From positions 1 through 36,219 of the forward strand of contig NZ_BOLK01000018.1 of the NCBI RefSeq assembly GCF_016861565.1: a stretch of 36,219 bases of DNA, in the 5' to 3' direction. A program made the position numbers and the translations under genes. The notes under the pieces are model-generated. The model searched no databases. It was given only the letters and a program-made list of their open reading frames with translations, and was not told where the DNA came from. Positions 25,093 to 33,070 of the stretch are shown piece after piece; the first letter of the stretch is position 1; every line of letters begins with the position of its first letter. The stretch comes from Secundilactobacillus yichangensis (GTDB taxonomy: Bacteria; Bacillota; Bacilli; Lactobacillales; Lactobacillaceae).

Positions 25093-26490
25093 TTAAGCTG
25101 CCTGATCGCTAATTTTCGAATGAATAAATCTAACTGAAAGAGCACCCAAGATCAATGAGACACCACCCACTAAGAACATTGCTGGCATGGAGCGGCCAAC
25201 CATTGGGAAGATGAAGAAGCTGCATACTGAGGCCACGATTTGCGGCAGGCAGATCGAGCAGTTAAACAAACCAAGGTAAGCACCTTCATTTTCACCATTC
25301 AACGCCTCGGTCAATAACGTGAATGGCTGGGTGTTCATGGTGATGTAAGTGATCCCAATCAAGCAGAATGGAACGATCAGGAGCCACTTGCTGTGAACGA
25401 AGAAGATCATGATGAAACCTAGCGCACCAGCAAGCAAGCCAAAGACGTACCAGTTTTTTCTGTGTTCCGGTTTCGTCCGTGCTTGAACTAAGAGACCAAA
25501 GACGACGGAAGCAATCGCTTGAATGCAGGTCAAAACACCGTACCAGTTACCAGCAGCTTGATACCCTGCTGATGATGGGTTTGACGTGTGCCAAACGTTC
25601 AGTGAAATGGCACCGGCAGCGTAGGTCCAGGAATACAGAATCGCAAACCAGGTAAAGAATTGAACAATGGCAATTTCCCAGAATACTTTGGGAGCTTGTT
25701 TAACCAGCGTCCAAAGGCTTGGCTGCTTCTTTTGATTAGCTAAATCAAGGTCGTGATACATGGCATAAGTTTTGGGATCATATTCGTGCACTTTCGCAAC
25801 CGTGTAGAAGGAAGTAATCAATAATATTGCGGCCGCCAAGTAATAAGCAATCTTAACGGTGATCGGCACTTCACCCCTTGGCGCGGTATTTGATAGCCCG
25901 ATAAAGGCTAAGAAGAATGGCACCAAGCTGGCTAAAACACCGCCCATGTTGGAAAATGATTGCTGCCATGACCAGGCCATATCCTTTTGATCTTCGTTGA
26001 CCATGTCGCTGATAATCATCTTGAATGGCTGCATGCAAACATTAGAAGATAAATCCATGAATAAAGTCGCAATCGCGGCAAACCAAAGGGCGGCGGTAGA
26101 AGCATAACCGAATCCAAATGAACCAGCGTTAGGAAGTAAGACTAAAACAATTGCTGCAACTGGGGCACCGATCAATAAATAAGGCATTCGTCTTCCAAAA
26201 CGAGTCCAAGTTCGATCTGAATATTTACCAATTAAAGGCTGAATAACCATTCCGGCTAATGGCGGCAAGATGAAGAAGAATCCTAAGTTGTTAGGATTGG
26301 CCCCAATCGTCTGAAAAATCCGGCCCATCTGTGATTGCTGCAACGAAAACGCCATGTTGACGCCAAAAAAGCCAAAGGTCATCGCAAAGATCGTACCTAG
26401 CTTTAAACTTGGTAAATGAGAGGTGACTTTATTAGTTTTGGCTTCAGCTTTAACATCACTGTTGCCAGCTACTGTTGTATTTGTTTCCAT
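25093..26490 (-). CDS. MFS sugar:cation symporter (GPH/SLC45-like, maltose or sucrose type)
   Basis: 465 residues from ATG 26490, preceded by AAAGGAGG at an eight-base distance; the frame opens earlier but without a site. About twelve membrane segments, with 'QPLIGKYSDRTWTRFGRRMPYLLIGAP' between helices 2 and 3, the R-x-G-R-R-x-P pattern of plant-sucrose-transporter-like bacterial symporters. Lactobacillar relatives are annotated MalT and carry maltose or related alpha-glucosides. Followed by the glucosidase gene. Its upstream region carries a cre-like site and a MalR-type operator, so it should be repressed by glucose and induced by maltose-type sugars. Confidence 0.85.
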   Translation of the reverse strand: METNTTVAGNSDVKAEAKTNKVTSHLPSLKLGTIFAMTFGFFGVNMAFSLQQSQMGRIFQTIGANPNNLGFFFILPPLAGMVIQPLIGKYSDRTWTRFGRRMPYLLIGAPVAAIVLVLLPNAGSFGFGYASTAALWFAAIATLFMDLSSNVCMQPFKMIISDMVNEDQKDMAWSWQQSFSNMGGVLASLVPFFLAFIGLSNTAPRGEVPITVKIAYYLAAAILLITSFYTVAKVHEYDPKTYAMYHDLDLANQKKQPSLWTLVKQAPKVFWEIAIVQFFTWFAILYSWTYAAGAISLNVWHTSNPSSAGYQAAGNWYGVLTCIQAIASVVFGLLVQARTKPEHRKNWYVFGLLAGALGFIMIFFVHSKWLLIVPFCLIGITYITMNTQPFTLLTEALNGENEGAYLGLFNCSICLPQIVASVCSFFIFPMVGRSMPAMFLVGGVSLILGALSVRFIHSKISDQAA

Positions 26491-26560
26491 TGTAATTCCT
26501 CCTTTATATAGCATTTTAAATATGAGTTTTTAGCTATTCGACCCATACGTCATGTTCAAA

Positions 26561-26572
26561 GTAAACGTTTAC
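26561..26572. promoter_or_regulatory. cre-like CcpA site of the mal operon
   Basis: The palindrome GTAAACGTTTAC, with its flanks, matches 13 of 14 positions of the cre consensus TGWAANCGNTNWCA on either strand. It lies about 70 bases upstream of the symporter start. Confidence 0.6.
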
Positions 26573-26594
26573 ATTGATTATGCTAACACCGAAC

Positions 26595-26606
26595 GCAAAC
26601 GTTTGC
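26595..26606. promoter_or_regulatory. MalR/LacI-type operator of the mal operon
   Basis: Perfect palindrome GCAAACGTTTGC, the form bound by MalR repressors of streptococci and lactobacilli, 22 bases upstream of the cre-like site. No malR gene is next to it; the LacI regulator at 33071 or one elsewhere may act here. Confidence 0.6.
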
Positions 26607-26685
26607 AATGTCTTAAAATAATTGCTTACTTGCTCATGAAAGCCTTAAGTACTGGCGTTGACGGGATTAGCGTTAGTTTTAAAGA

Positions 26686-26737
26686 AATAATAAAGACGAG
26701 CAAGTTTTTTTAACCAACTTTTGCTCGTCTTTATTAT
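26686..26737 (-). terminator. Terminator after the TetR gene
   Basis: An 18-base stem AATAATAAAGACGAGCAA with complement at 26721-26737 (last pair imperfect) and a 17-base loop, immediately after the TetR stop codon in the minus direction; A/T-rich ends on both sides. Confidence 0.75.
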
Positions 26738-26745
26738 GGTTGTAT

Positions 26746-27390
26746 TTAGTCTTTACTAATTGCTCGGACAATCAAATCTTCAATCAGCTGCAGGTCAATG
26801 TCCTCATCCGCCTTAACTTCCGGCATCAGCACCTGGCGCTGAACGAAGTAGCTCAGCAATTGGCCAGCAATGGTCCGCAGCACGGCTGCCGGCGGTAAAT
26901 CAGCTCTCAGGCTGCCGCTCTTCTTGAGGGTGCCGTATATCGCGTTAATGAACATGGGCGCCGTGTCCGCCATAAACTGCTGAAACATGGCCCGGGTCTC
27001 CGCGTTAGTCATCACCTGCGTGATAAAAATCAGGGCCACTTCACGATTTTTGATCAGAAAGTCGTACCGGTCCCGCACCAAAAAGTGAATGGCCTCCCTT
27101 AGCGTGGCGGTTTGCGGAATCTCAGCCAAAAAGTCTTCCCGGTATTCGGGCAGCAGGTTGTTGATCATCGGTTTAAAAATGGCCGCCAGCAAATCGTCCT
27201 TCGTCTTAAAATACTTAAAAATTGTTGCTTGGCTGATTCCCGCGTTCTTGGCAATCGCCATGGTCGAGGTGCCGTCGTAGCCCTGTTTGGAAAACAGTTC
27301 CAGCGCTGACAGCATGGCCGCACGCTTGCCCTTGGGCATCTCCTGTTCAGCCAGCCAGTCTCTGTAGCTAGCAGAAATTGCGTCTTTCAA
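26746..27390 (-). CDS. TetR-family transcriptional regulator of the adjacent ABC exporter
   Basis: 214 residues. The N-terminal helix-turn-helix is clear: 'AALELFSKQGYDGTSTMAIAKNAGISQATIFKYFKTKDDLLAAIF' in broken form, covering about residues 26-70. The C-terminal 140 residues are the all-helical ligand and dimer domain. It is the third gene of an ABC ATPase-permease-TetR operon, 12 bases after the permease gene, so it probably represses its own operon through the interlocking palindromes at 29305-29328 and is released by the exported compound. Confidence 0.9.
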   Translation of the reverse strand: MKDAISASYRDWLAEQEMPKGKRAAMLSALELFSKQGYDGTSTMAIAKNAGISQATIFKYFKTKDDLLAAIFKPMINNLLPEYREDFLAEIPQTATLREAIHFLVRDRYDFLIKNREVALIFITQVMTNAETRAMFQQFMADTAPMFINAIYGTLKKSGSLRADLPPAAVLRTIAGQLLSYFVQRQVLMPEVKADEDIDLQLIEDLIVRAISKD

Positions 27391-27402
27391 GCCGATTCCC
27401 CC

Positions 27403-28548
27403 CTATACTTTACGGTAACGTTTGAGCCCTTTGACGTTTAAAATGGTGAGCACGACCAAGAAGATCAGCAGCACCCCAATATCTAACCCAAACGACGATA
27501 GATTCTTGCCCTGCATCATAATTCCGGTAACAGCGTCACCAGAGTATTTGATGGGAATAATGTACGAAATATCTTTGATCCAGCTGGCCATGGAATCCAT
27601 TGGAATGATCCCGGAGAAGAAGATCTGAGGAATGATGACCACCGGAATAAACTGCACCATTTGGAACTCGGAGTTGGCGAAGGTCGACAGCAAGATACCA
27701 AACGCCAGTGCCACCAGCGCTAAAATCAGATTAATAACGATGATATTAAGCACGCTGCCGACCACTTCCACGCCCAGCAACCAGATAGTTGCCATGACGA
27801 TCAGGATTGTTTGGAAAATTGCCAGCACGCCGTAACTGGCCATGTAGCCGAAGACGATTTCGTAGCGCTTAACCGGTGTTGCCAGTAACCGCGATAAAGT
27901 GCCGCTGGTTCGTTCCTTTAAAAGTGCCATCCCGGAGATCAGGAACACAAAGAAGAAGACGAAGAAGCCCATTAGGATCGGAAGCATTTTATCAAAGAAG
28001 CCGGTACTGGAATCGCCGTAGACGTAATGGTTAGTGATCTGCGGTGCCGCTGCCTTCTTTGGAGCTGGCATTTGTGAACGCAGCTGTTTTTGCACTGGCG
28101 CTGGCAACGTCTTCTGCAGTTTGCCAATGGTTTCCTGCGCCTTGCCTAACTGCGCCTTCATCTGACCGATATTCGTCTGCGTTAAGGCGTTTCTAAACGC
28201 CATTTTCACTGCCGAAGTCTTGCTGGAGTCGGTATTGGCATACGTCAGGCTGTAATCATTACCGGTTTTATGAATAATGGCATCGATCTTGTCAGCCTTC
28301 ATAGCCTTTTTGGCGTTATTCTGGCTGGCATAGTGGTGAACGTTGACGTGTTTTACCCGATTCAAATTAGCCGAAACACTGGACGTAACTCCCACCGTCC
28401 CGACTTCCACGCTGGTAGTGGAATTAGCCGTGAAGATCACACTCATCAGCCAAAGTACTAGGATTGGCGCTAAAAACATCAAAGCTAGTGACCGCTTATC
28501 CCGCAGCATTTCAACCAGCACCCGCTTCATAATCGCAAATGTTCTCAT
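27403..28548 (-). CDS. ABC-2 type exporter permease
   Basis: 381 residues. One membrane helix near 22-40 ('LALMFLAPILVLWLMSVIF'), a long extracytoplasmic segment (about 45-185), then five helices containing 'LLKERTSGTLSRLLATPVKRYEIVFGY', the coupling-helix signature of ABC-2 permeases related to YhgE/Ybhr. It works as a dimer with the ATPase encoded upstream, whose stop it overlaps by four bases (ATGA). Export of drugs or other amphiphiles is likely from the TetR-linked setting; the substrate is unknown. Confidence 0.88.
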   Translation of the reverse strand: MRTFAIMKRVLVEMLRDKRSLALMFLAPILVLWLMSVIFTANSTTSVEVGTVGVTSSVSANLNRVKHVNVHHYASQNNAKKAMKADKIDAIIHKTGNDYSLTYANTDSSKTSAVKMAFRNALTQTNIGQMKAQLGKAQETIGKLQKTLPAPVQKQLRSQMPAPKKAAAPQITNHYVYGDSSTGFFDKMLPILMGFFVFFFVFLISGMALLKERTSGTLSRLLATPVKRYEIVFGYMASYGVLAIFQTILIVMATIWLLGVEVVGSVLNIIVINLILALVALAFGILLSTFANSEFQMVQFIPVVIIPQIFFSGIIPMDSMASWIKDISYIIPIKYSGDAVTGIMMQGKNLSSFGLDIGVLLIFLVVLTILNVKGLKRYRKV

Positions 28549-29270
28549 TTGAATTCACCTTCCGCCTTCAAAAATACCCGTTCAATGGAATCCACCTGAT
28601 ACTGGGCCTTCAACGCGGCCGGCTCATCGAAGGCGATCACCCTGCCGCCCAGCAGCAACGCCACCTTGTCCGTGAGTTCAGCCTCGTCCATCACGTGGGT
28701 GGTGATCAGAATACTGCGGCCCTCATCGCGAATGCTGTCCAGCTCCTGCCAGATCTGCCGCCGCAAAGCGGGGTCGATACCCACGGTTGGTTCGTCCAAA
28801 ACCAGCAGTTCCGGATTACCCAGCAGCGCGATGGACAGCGACAGCCGCCGCATCATCCCGCCAGAATAGCCGCTGACCCGTTTATCCAAGTCATCCTGCA
28901 GGTCCACCACCCGCGAAACGTGGTCGATAGACTCGCTTAACGCCGCCTTCTTGATGCCCTTCATCTGGGCAAAGAACTTGAGGTTCTCCCGCCCCGTTAA
29001 CGATTCATACAGCGCATCCGTTTGCGCCATGTAGCCGATTCGTGACAGTAATTTTCGCTTAGGCATCACCTGACCAAACACGGTGGCCGTCCCGCCATCC
29101 GCTACTTCCATGCCCAGCGCCGTTTTGATCACGGTTGATTTACCGGCACCAGACGGTCCGATCAAGCCGACAATTTGCCGCGGCATCACCGTTAAGTTCA
29201 CGTCTTTTAAAACAGTCTGTTTGCCGAACTTCTTAACTAAATGTTCCAGATCAATGATTGCATCCGCCAT
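28545..29270 (-). CDS. ABC exporter ATPase
   Basis: 241 residues from ATG 29270, preceded by GGAGGGG at a five-base distance; the longer frame starts inside the operator region. Walker A GPSGAGKS at about 38-45, signature 'VSGYSGGMMRRLSLSIALL', Walker B 'LLVLDEPTVGIDP' and switch histidine in 'LITTHVMDEAEL'. The order and 'GYSGGM' are usual for DrrA/YhfH-like drug or lipid exporter ATPases. First gene of the three-gene operon with permease and TetR. Confidence 0.9.
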   Translation of the reverse strand: MADAIIDLEHLVKKFGKQTVLKDVNLTVMPRQIVGLIGPSGAGKSTVIKTALGMEVADGGTATVFGQVMPKRKLLSRIGYMAQTDALYESLTGRENLKFFAQMKGIKKAALSESIDHVSRVVDLQDDLDKRVSGYSGGMMRRLSLSIALLGNPELLVLDEPTVGIDPALRRQIWQELDSIRDEGRSILITTHVMDEAELTDKVALLLGGRVIAFDEPAALKAQYQVDSIERVFLKAEGEFK

Positions 29271-29304
29271 TTTAACCCCTCCGTTCACAGGTAAGTAATT
29301 GATC

Positions 29305-29328
29305 ACTCACTAGTGAGTATATACTCAC
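29305..29328. promoter_or_regulatory. Two interlocking palindromes, TetR operator candidate
   Basis: ACTCACTAGTGAGT (29305-29318) and GTGAGTATATACTCAC (29313-29328) are both perfect palindromes and share the half-site GTGAGT, so three half-sites are arrayed with spacings of 2 and 4 bases. They cover the -10 and start region of the exporter promoter. Confidence 0.75.
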
Positions 29329-29344
29329 CTCCACCAAATTTCAA
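29316..29344 (-). promoter_or_regulatory. Promoter of the ABC exporter/tetR operon
   Basis: Minus-strand TTGAAA (29339-29344), 17-base spacer, TATACT (29316-29321), about 45 bases upstream of the ATPase start. The -10 lies inside the palindromic operator. Confidence 0.78.
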
Positions 29345-29373
29345 TAAAAAAAAGAGCTTTAATTAAAAGCTCT
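29345..29373 (-). terminator. Terminator after the YdeI-like gene
   Basis: Stem AGAGCTTT/AAAGCTCT (29353-29360 with 29366-29373) followed on the minus strand by eight T. It stands immediately upstream of the exporter promoter and isolates it. Confidence 0.85.
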
Positions 29374-29381
29374 CACATCCC

Positions 29382-29627
29382 CTATTCCTTTGGCCGGGAA
29401 TCGTATGCCCGCTTGGACTTATAACCGGCCTTAAAGACCGTCTGCATCACTTCAATGTGGCGTTGCTTTGTCGCTTCAGCTTTCGCGCCAAAGATGAACC
29501 GCGCCCATTCCCGCTGGTAACCCGGCGTTAAGTCGTTGAAAAACTGCTGCATGTCCGGCTGGTCAGCTAATAAGTCCGCCACTGCCGGAATATCTTTTTC
29601 GTAGTCTGCTAGTGATTTTTGAGCCAT
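29382..29627 (-). CDS. YdeI/OmdA-like small protein
   Basis: 81 residues. The stretch 'FFNDLTPGYQREWARFIFGAKAEATKQRHIEVMQ' matches, in pattern, the conserved C-terminal segment of the YdeI/OmpD-associated family (PF13376), whose members read F-x-x-L-x-P-x-x-x-R-x-x-x-x-x-W-I-x-x-A-K-x-x-x-T-R-x-x-R-I. Here only that short domain is present, with no DUF1801 part. The biological role of the family is poorly defined. GGGGGAG lies upstream of the ATG, and a terminator follows. Confidence 0.75.
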   Translation of the reverse strand: MAQKSLADYEKDIPAVADLLADQPDMQQFFNDLTPGYQREWARFIFGAKAEATKQRHIEVMQTVFKAGYKSKRAYDSRPKE

Positions 29628-29680
29628 GGTGACTCCCCCTTCGGATGATTGGTGCTATTAGTATAGCATTTTTCCCAACA

Positions 29681-29724
29681 AAAAAACGCCCGCCACCGAA
29701 ATGAATCAGTGTCAGGCGTTTTTA
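29681..29724. terminator. Terminator at the end of the kinase/dehydrogenase operon
   Basis: Stem AAAAACGCC plus CGCCAC opposite GTGTCA plus GGCGTTTTT with A- and T-runs at both ends; it would act for the membrane-protein gene at 29750 (minus). Confidence 0.7.
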
Positions 29725-29749
29725 TCGATTGATAAGTACCAGTCAGCTT

Positions 29750-30490
29750 TTAACGGCCAACGTCAAGTGCTTGGTGTTTTAACTTTGGAAATACGATGCG
29801 GTCAGCGATCCCCGTGATACTGCCTTGGAATAGGAAGGCAAATAGCGTTCCGATCCCAAAGTTAGTGATACTGCCCGTCATCAGGGCCGCGATAATGCCC
29901 ATGATTGTCGGCGGTACGTACGAGAACCACATTGCAACGGTGGCGTTGCCGTGACAGTAACGGTAGCGCAAAATCTGTGTCAGATCGTCAGCTGGATGCA
30001 ATACTAAGTTGACCCGCTGATAAATGGAAATTGCGGTTCCCATGAAAACCACGCCAAGGAAATTGATCAGCACGTACAGCGTCACCATCAGCGGCGAATA
30101 CGCGTTTGGCATGATGCGGTTAAAGATGTTAGCGAACCACTGAATGAACAGTGAAAACGGTAATAGAAAAGCTAAGTTTCCCAGTACCCGTTCCCATTCA
30201 AAATGGTGCATCAAGCCGGCATTAATCAGTGCGACCAGCATGCCTAATACCAGGAACGCCCAGAACAGGACTTGGGAATTATTTCCCAGTAAAGCCTGGC
30301 CTAAGTTTGACTCAGCCGCCGTCCAGTACGCTGACCCGAGAAAGGACGGGTGAATGTGCGTACTGGTCACCAGCGTAAGGACGTTCCCCAGTGAGTTGAT
30401 CACCAAAGAAACTGCAAAGTACCCGATAGAGGCCGCCATACTGATATGCCGTTGCTTGTCAAAAGTTACCTGTGGCTGAACTGCATTCAC
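29750..30490 (-). CDS. Integral membrane protein, YczE/YitT-like, in a sugar operon
   Basis: 246 residues, starting with GTG at 30490 (GGGG lies about ten bases before). At least five hydrophobic segments; the start 'ASIGYFAVSLVINSLGNVLTL' and the 'GSAYWTAAESNLGQ' motif recall the YczE/YitT-type membrane proteins of Firmicutes, where no transport function is proven. It is the last gene of the operon with VOC protein, dehydrogenase and ROK kinase, 19 bases after the VOC gene, and ends at a terminator. It could be the permease for the substrate of the operon, because no other transporter is in the cluster; this is inference only. Confidence 0.65.
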   Translation of the reverse strand: MNAVQPQVTFDKQRHISMAASIGYFAVSLVINSLGNVLTLVTSTHIHPSFLGSAYWTAAESNLGQALLGNNSQVLFWAFLVLGMLVALINAGLMHHFEWERVLGNLAFLLPFSLFIQWFANIFNRIMPNAYSPLMVTLYVLINFLGVVFMGTAISIYQRVNLVLHPADDLTQILRYRYCHGNATVAMWFSYVPPTIMGIIAALMTGSITNFGIGTLFAFLFQGSITGIADRIVFPKLKHQALDVGR

Positions 30491-30509
30491 ATTCTCACGC
30501 CCCTTCGTT

Positions 30510-30908
30510 TTACTTAGTCAATTTCTCGCAGAATTCAATCTTTTCGTGATTAGGACCCAAGATGTTGAAGAAGCGGATCCCGTGTTTCCAGAAACTCGGA
30601 ATGGATTGAATTTCTTTGTCTAACATCGTAACGCCGTCGAGCTTTTTAACTTCTTCAAAAGCCTTGTCAACGTCAGTAGTGTTCAGTGAACAGTGATTGA
30701 TCGCACCGGTCTTTTCAACGACTGGATCGCCTTCCCAGGTTTCAATGACGTAATTGCCCAGTTGGAGAAAAGCGCAGCGGTTTTCACCGTTATGAAACAG
30801 TCCGGCAACTTTAAAACCAAGTTTTTTGTAAAATGCCATTGTTACATCTAAATCTTTTGATGGGATACCAACGTGCTGGATCCCAGTAACGTAATCAGTT
30901 AATGCCAT
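30510..30908 (-). CDS. VOC-superfamily (glyoxalase-like) protein
   Basis: 132 residues, two beta-alpha-beta-beta-beta modules. Possible metal ligands are His12 ('IQHVGIP'), Glu56 ('VIETWEG'), His72 ('INHCSL') and Glu126 ('KIEFCEK'), the positions used by glyoxalase I and related isomerases. It lies between the dehydrogenase and the membrane protein in an operon of sugar or polyol breakdown, so it may act as an epimerase or isomerase on an oxidised sugar intermediate. Confidence 0.82.
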   Translation of the reverse strand: MALTDYVTGIQHVGIPSKDLDVTMAFYKKLGFKVAGLFHNGENRCAFLQLGNYVIETWEGDPVVEKTGAINHCSLNTTDVDKAFEEVKKLDGVTMLDKEIQSIPSFWKHGIRFFNILGPNHEKIEFCEKLTK

Positions 30909-30920
30909 CGTTATTTACCT

Positions 30921-31919
30921 CTATTCAATCTTGACAACTGCTTTAGATACACCGGCAACTTTGTCTTCCAAAACGTCAGCAACTTGCTCCAAATCAAGTT
31001 CGTGGCTGATCAGCGGTTCAACGTTAACTTTGCCGCTGGCAAGCAATGCAATGGAATCCTCAAAGGCACGAGGGTTAATAAATGAACCTTGAATGGTTAA
31101 TTGCTTTTGATAAACTTCGTAGGTGTTCATCTGGAAGTGCTGATCAGGTTTACCCACACCAAACATTAAGACTTGAGCACCTTTACGGGTAGCTTCAACG
31201 GCCTCTTCTTGAGTTTGTGGCAAACCAACCGCTTCAATCACAACGTCGTAGCCGCTAGGAATCTTATCGCGGGTAGTGTTGTAAATGTTGGTGACACCGA
31301 ACTTGTCCTTGTTCAATTGCAGCTTTTCGTCGATGATACCGGCAAGGTCGACTTGGTGAACACCATAGGCGCCCAAAAGTTGAACGAATAATTGACCCAT
31401 AAAGCCATCACCAATGACTAAGGCTTTTTGATAAGGTGTTAGCTTCAGCAGTTGAACACCGTGAACGGCACATGAAAGTGGTTCAGTGGTTGCACCGGCC
31501 TTTAGTGAAACTTCATCTGGTAAGTGATAGACTACTTCTGAAGGTGCCGTGAAGTATTCTTCCAAACCACCGTTACGGGTAACCCCTACGGCTGACAGAT
31601 TGTCACATAATTCGGGACGGCCTGTCCGGCAGTAGAAGCACTTGCCGCAGTAGATGTTAGGATCAACTGTCACACGGTCACCGACTTTAAAGCCTTTGAC
31701 GTCGCTGCCGACACCGGCAACGATCCCTGAATTTTCGTGGCCTAAAACAATTGGCGGAACCGCGTTAGCTGAACCTGGCAGTCCGTTGTACAGTGCGTGG
31801 TCAGTCCCGCAAATACCAGCGTACTTAGTGTTAACTAACACTTCGTCAGCTTTAGGGGTTGGCTTTTCCAAATCTTGAATTTCCATTTTCTTTGTTCCAG
31901 TAAGTACTAAACTCTTCAT
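30921..31919 (-). CDS. Zinc-dependent medium-chain dehydrogenase (sorbitol/threonine dehydrogenase-like)
   Basis: 332 residues. Catalytic zinc ligands are Cys37 ('GICGTDHALY'), His and Glu in 'LGHENSGIVAGVG', and the structural zinc site is in 'YCGKCFYCRTGRPELCDN'. The Rossmann loop is 'VIGDGFMGQLFVQLLGAYG', where the usual G-x-G-x-x-G reads G-D-G-F-M-G. It oxidises a secondary alcohol group of a polyol, sugar or amino alcohol with NAD(P)+. Lying between a ROK kinase and a VOC protein, it probably handles a polyol or sugar derivative in that pathway. AGGAG lies ten bases before its ATG. Confidence 0.88.
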   Translation of the reverse strand: MKSLVLTGTKKMEIQDLEKPTPKADEVLVNTKYAGICGTDHALYNGLPGSANAVPPIVLGHENSGIVAGVGSDVKGFKVGDRVTVDPNIYCGKCFYCRTGRPELCDNLSAVGVTRNGGLEEYFTAPSEVVYHLPDEVSLKAGATTEPLSCAVHGVQLLKLTPYQKALVIGDGFMGQLFVQLLGAYGVHQVDLAGIIDEKLQLNKDKFGVTNIYNTTRDKIPSGYDVVIEAVGLPQTQEEAVEATRKGAQVLMFGVGKPDQHFQMNTYEVYQKQLTIQGSFINPRAFEDSIALLASGKVNVEPLISHELDLEQVADVLEDKVAGVSKAVVKIE

Positions 31920-31937
31920 AAATAATCGCTCCTTCTA

Positions 31938-32828
31938 TTATTGTTGATTAACTAATTGATTAACTTCCCGATAGGCTAAGGCAAAGTCACCGATGGTTGC
32001 TGACCCGTTATGTGCAGCCAGCGGCATGGTGATATAATCATCCAGCTTACCGACATCTTGGTAATGATTCAGCAGCTGCGCGAATTCGTGACGAACCTTT
32101 TTCAGGAATTCTTCACTGACAACGCCACCGCCGAACACAATTTTTTGCGGCCGAATATGCAGCGTTGTCTGTAAAGCGGCTTGCGCCACGTAATAGGCCA
32201 TGATGTCCCAAACGTGATCGGTTAACGGAATTGTTTCACCCTTCCGTCCGGTCCGCGCTTCAAACGTGGGCCCAGCGACTAACCCTTCCAAGCAATCGCC
32301 ATGGTAAGGGCAGATGCCTTTGAAATCTAAATCATCAGGATGACGCTTCAACCGCACGTGACCGACTTCCGGATGGCCTAAAGTGCCAACGAAGCTGCCG
32401 TTCAAAACGGTGCCGGCACCAACTCCAGTACCAATGGTGTAATACGTCAAAGCATTGAGCTTCTGGTTCTTGGCTCGTGCCAGAATATACTCACCATAAG
32501 CTGAGCCATTCACATCCGTGGTCCAATAAATTGGCATATCCAGTGCCGCTTTCAGCATGCCTAAAAAGTTGGTATTCGCCCAGCCGACTTTCGGTGTGTC
32601 GGTAATGTACCCGTACATCTTAGCTTCCGGTCGAATCTCGATTGGACCAAATGAAGCAACCGAGATGGCTTGCAGATCACTAAACTGTTTAAAGTAATCA
32701 ATCGCTTTTTGAATAGTTTCTTCAGGCGTTGTCGTGGGGTATTGAATCCGATCCTTAATGCGGTAGTCCTCATCGCCAACCGCACAGACAAACTTTGTCC
32801 CGCCTGCTTCGATACTTCCTAATAACAT
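31938..32828 (-). CDS. ROK-family sugar kinase (fructokinase type)
   Basis: 296 residues from ATG 32828 (a GTG-led frame opens four codons earlier). 'GSIEAGGTKFVCAVG' is the ATP phosphate loop; 'IGTGVGAGTVLNG' and 'LGHPEVGHV' are ROK signatures; the zinc site is H-x-C-x-x-H-G-D-C ('ICPYHGDCLEGLVAGP'). 'DVNGSAYGE' contains the catalytic aspartate. The E-A-G-G-T-K form belongs to the fructokinase/mannokinase (GmuE, ScrK) group, so it phosphorylates fructose or a similar hexose. First gene of the operon, with promoter and a perfect cre upstream, and divergent from a LacI regulator. Confidence 0.88.
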   Translation of the reverse strand: MLLGSIEAGGTKFVCAVGDEDYRIKDRIQYPTTTPEETIQKAIDYFKQFSDLQAISVASFGPIEIRPEAKMYGYITDTPKVGWANTNFLGMLKAALDMPIYWTTDVNGSAYGEYILARAKNQKLNALTYYTIGTGVGAGTVLNGSFVGTLGHPEVGHVRLKRHPDDLDFKGICPYHGDCLEGLVAGPTFEARTGRKGETIPLTDHVWDIMAYYVAQAALQTTLHIRPQKIVFGGGVVSEEFLKKVRHEFAQLLNHYQDVGKLDDYITMPLAAHNGSATIGDFALAYREVNQLVNQQ

Positions 32829-32863
32829 GTTAATCACCACTCTTCAAAAATTTTTAAAGCTGC

Positions 32864-32877
32864 TGTAACCGCTTTCA
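32864..32877 (-). promoter_or_regulatory. Perfect cre site in the ROK operon leader
   Basis: TGTAACCGCTTTCA matches all 14 positions of the cre consensus TGWAANCGNTNWCA. It lies about 15 bases downstream of the expected start of transcription, so CcpA would act as a roadblock; catabolite repression is expected. Confidence 0.75.
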
Positions 32878-32896
32878 ATGTCTAATTTAGCATGTT

Positions 32897-32925
32897 ATTT
32901 TCTAAAACGAGCTACTTTTAGTCAA
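32897..32925 (-). promoter_or_regulatory. Promoter of the ROK kinase operon
   Basis: Minus-strand TTGACT (32920-32925), 17-base spacer, GAAAAT (32897-32902), about 70 bases before the kinase ATG. Confidence 0.55.
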
Positions 32926-32987
32926 TTCTTCCAAATTAAAAGATTGTTCAAAAGTTTCAACCCGCACTACAATAGGGTTTATCGGTT

Positions 32988-33003
32988 ACGTAAACGCTTA
33001 CGT
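32988..33003. promoter_or_regulatory. LacI-type operator between the ROK operon and lacI
   Basis: ACGTAAACGCTTACGT, an inverted repeat of 16 bases with the central C-G of LacI/GalR-family operators, directly upstream of the -35 of the LacI gene. Confidence 0.65.
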
Positions 33004-33008
33004 TTTTT

Positions 33009-33038
33009 TTGTACATTTTAATGGTTTTCAACTAAAAT
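33009..33038 (+). promoter_or_regulatory. Promoter of the LacI-family regulator
   Basis: TTGTAC (33009-33014), 18-base spacer, TAAAAT (33033-33038), about 30 bases upstream of the regulator ATG. Confidence 0.6.
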
Positions 33039-33070
33039 AGAGGTAATTAGACATAGGAGACGAACGCCAG

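Noticed and set aside
28539-28940. 133-codon open frame on the plus strand inside the ABC ATPase gene
   Set aside because: Antisense to the Walker B and signature region of a clear ATPase; codon pattern fits the minus-strand gene.
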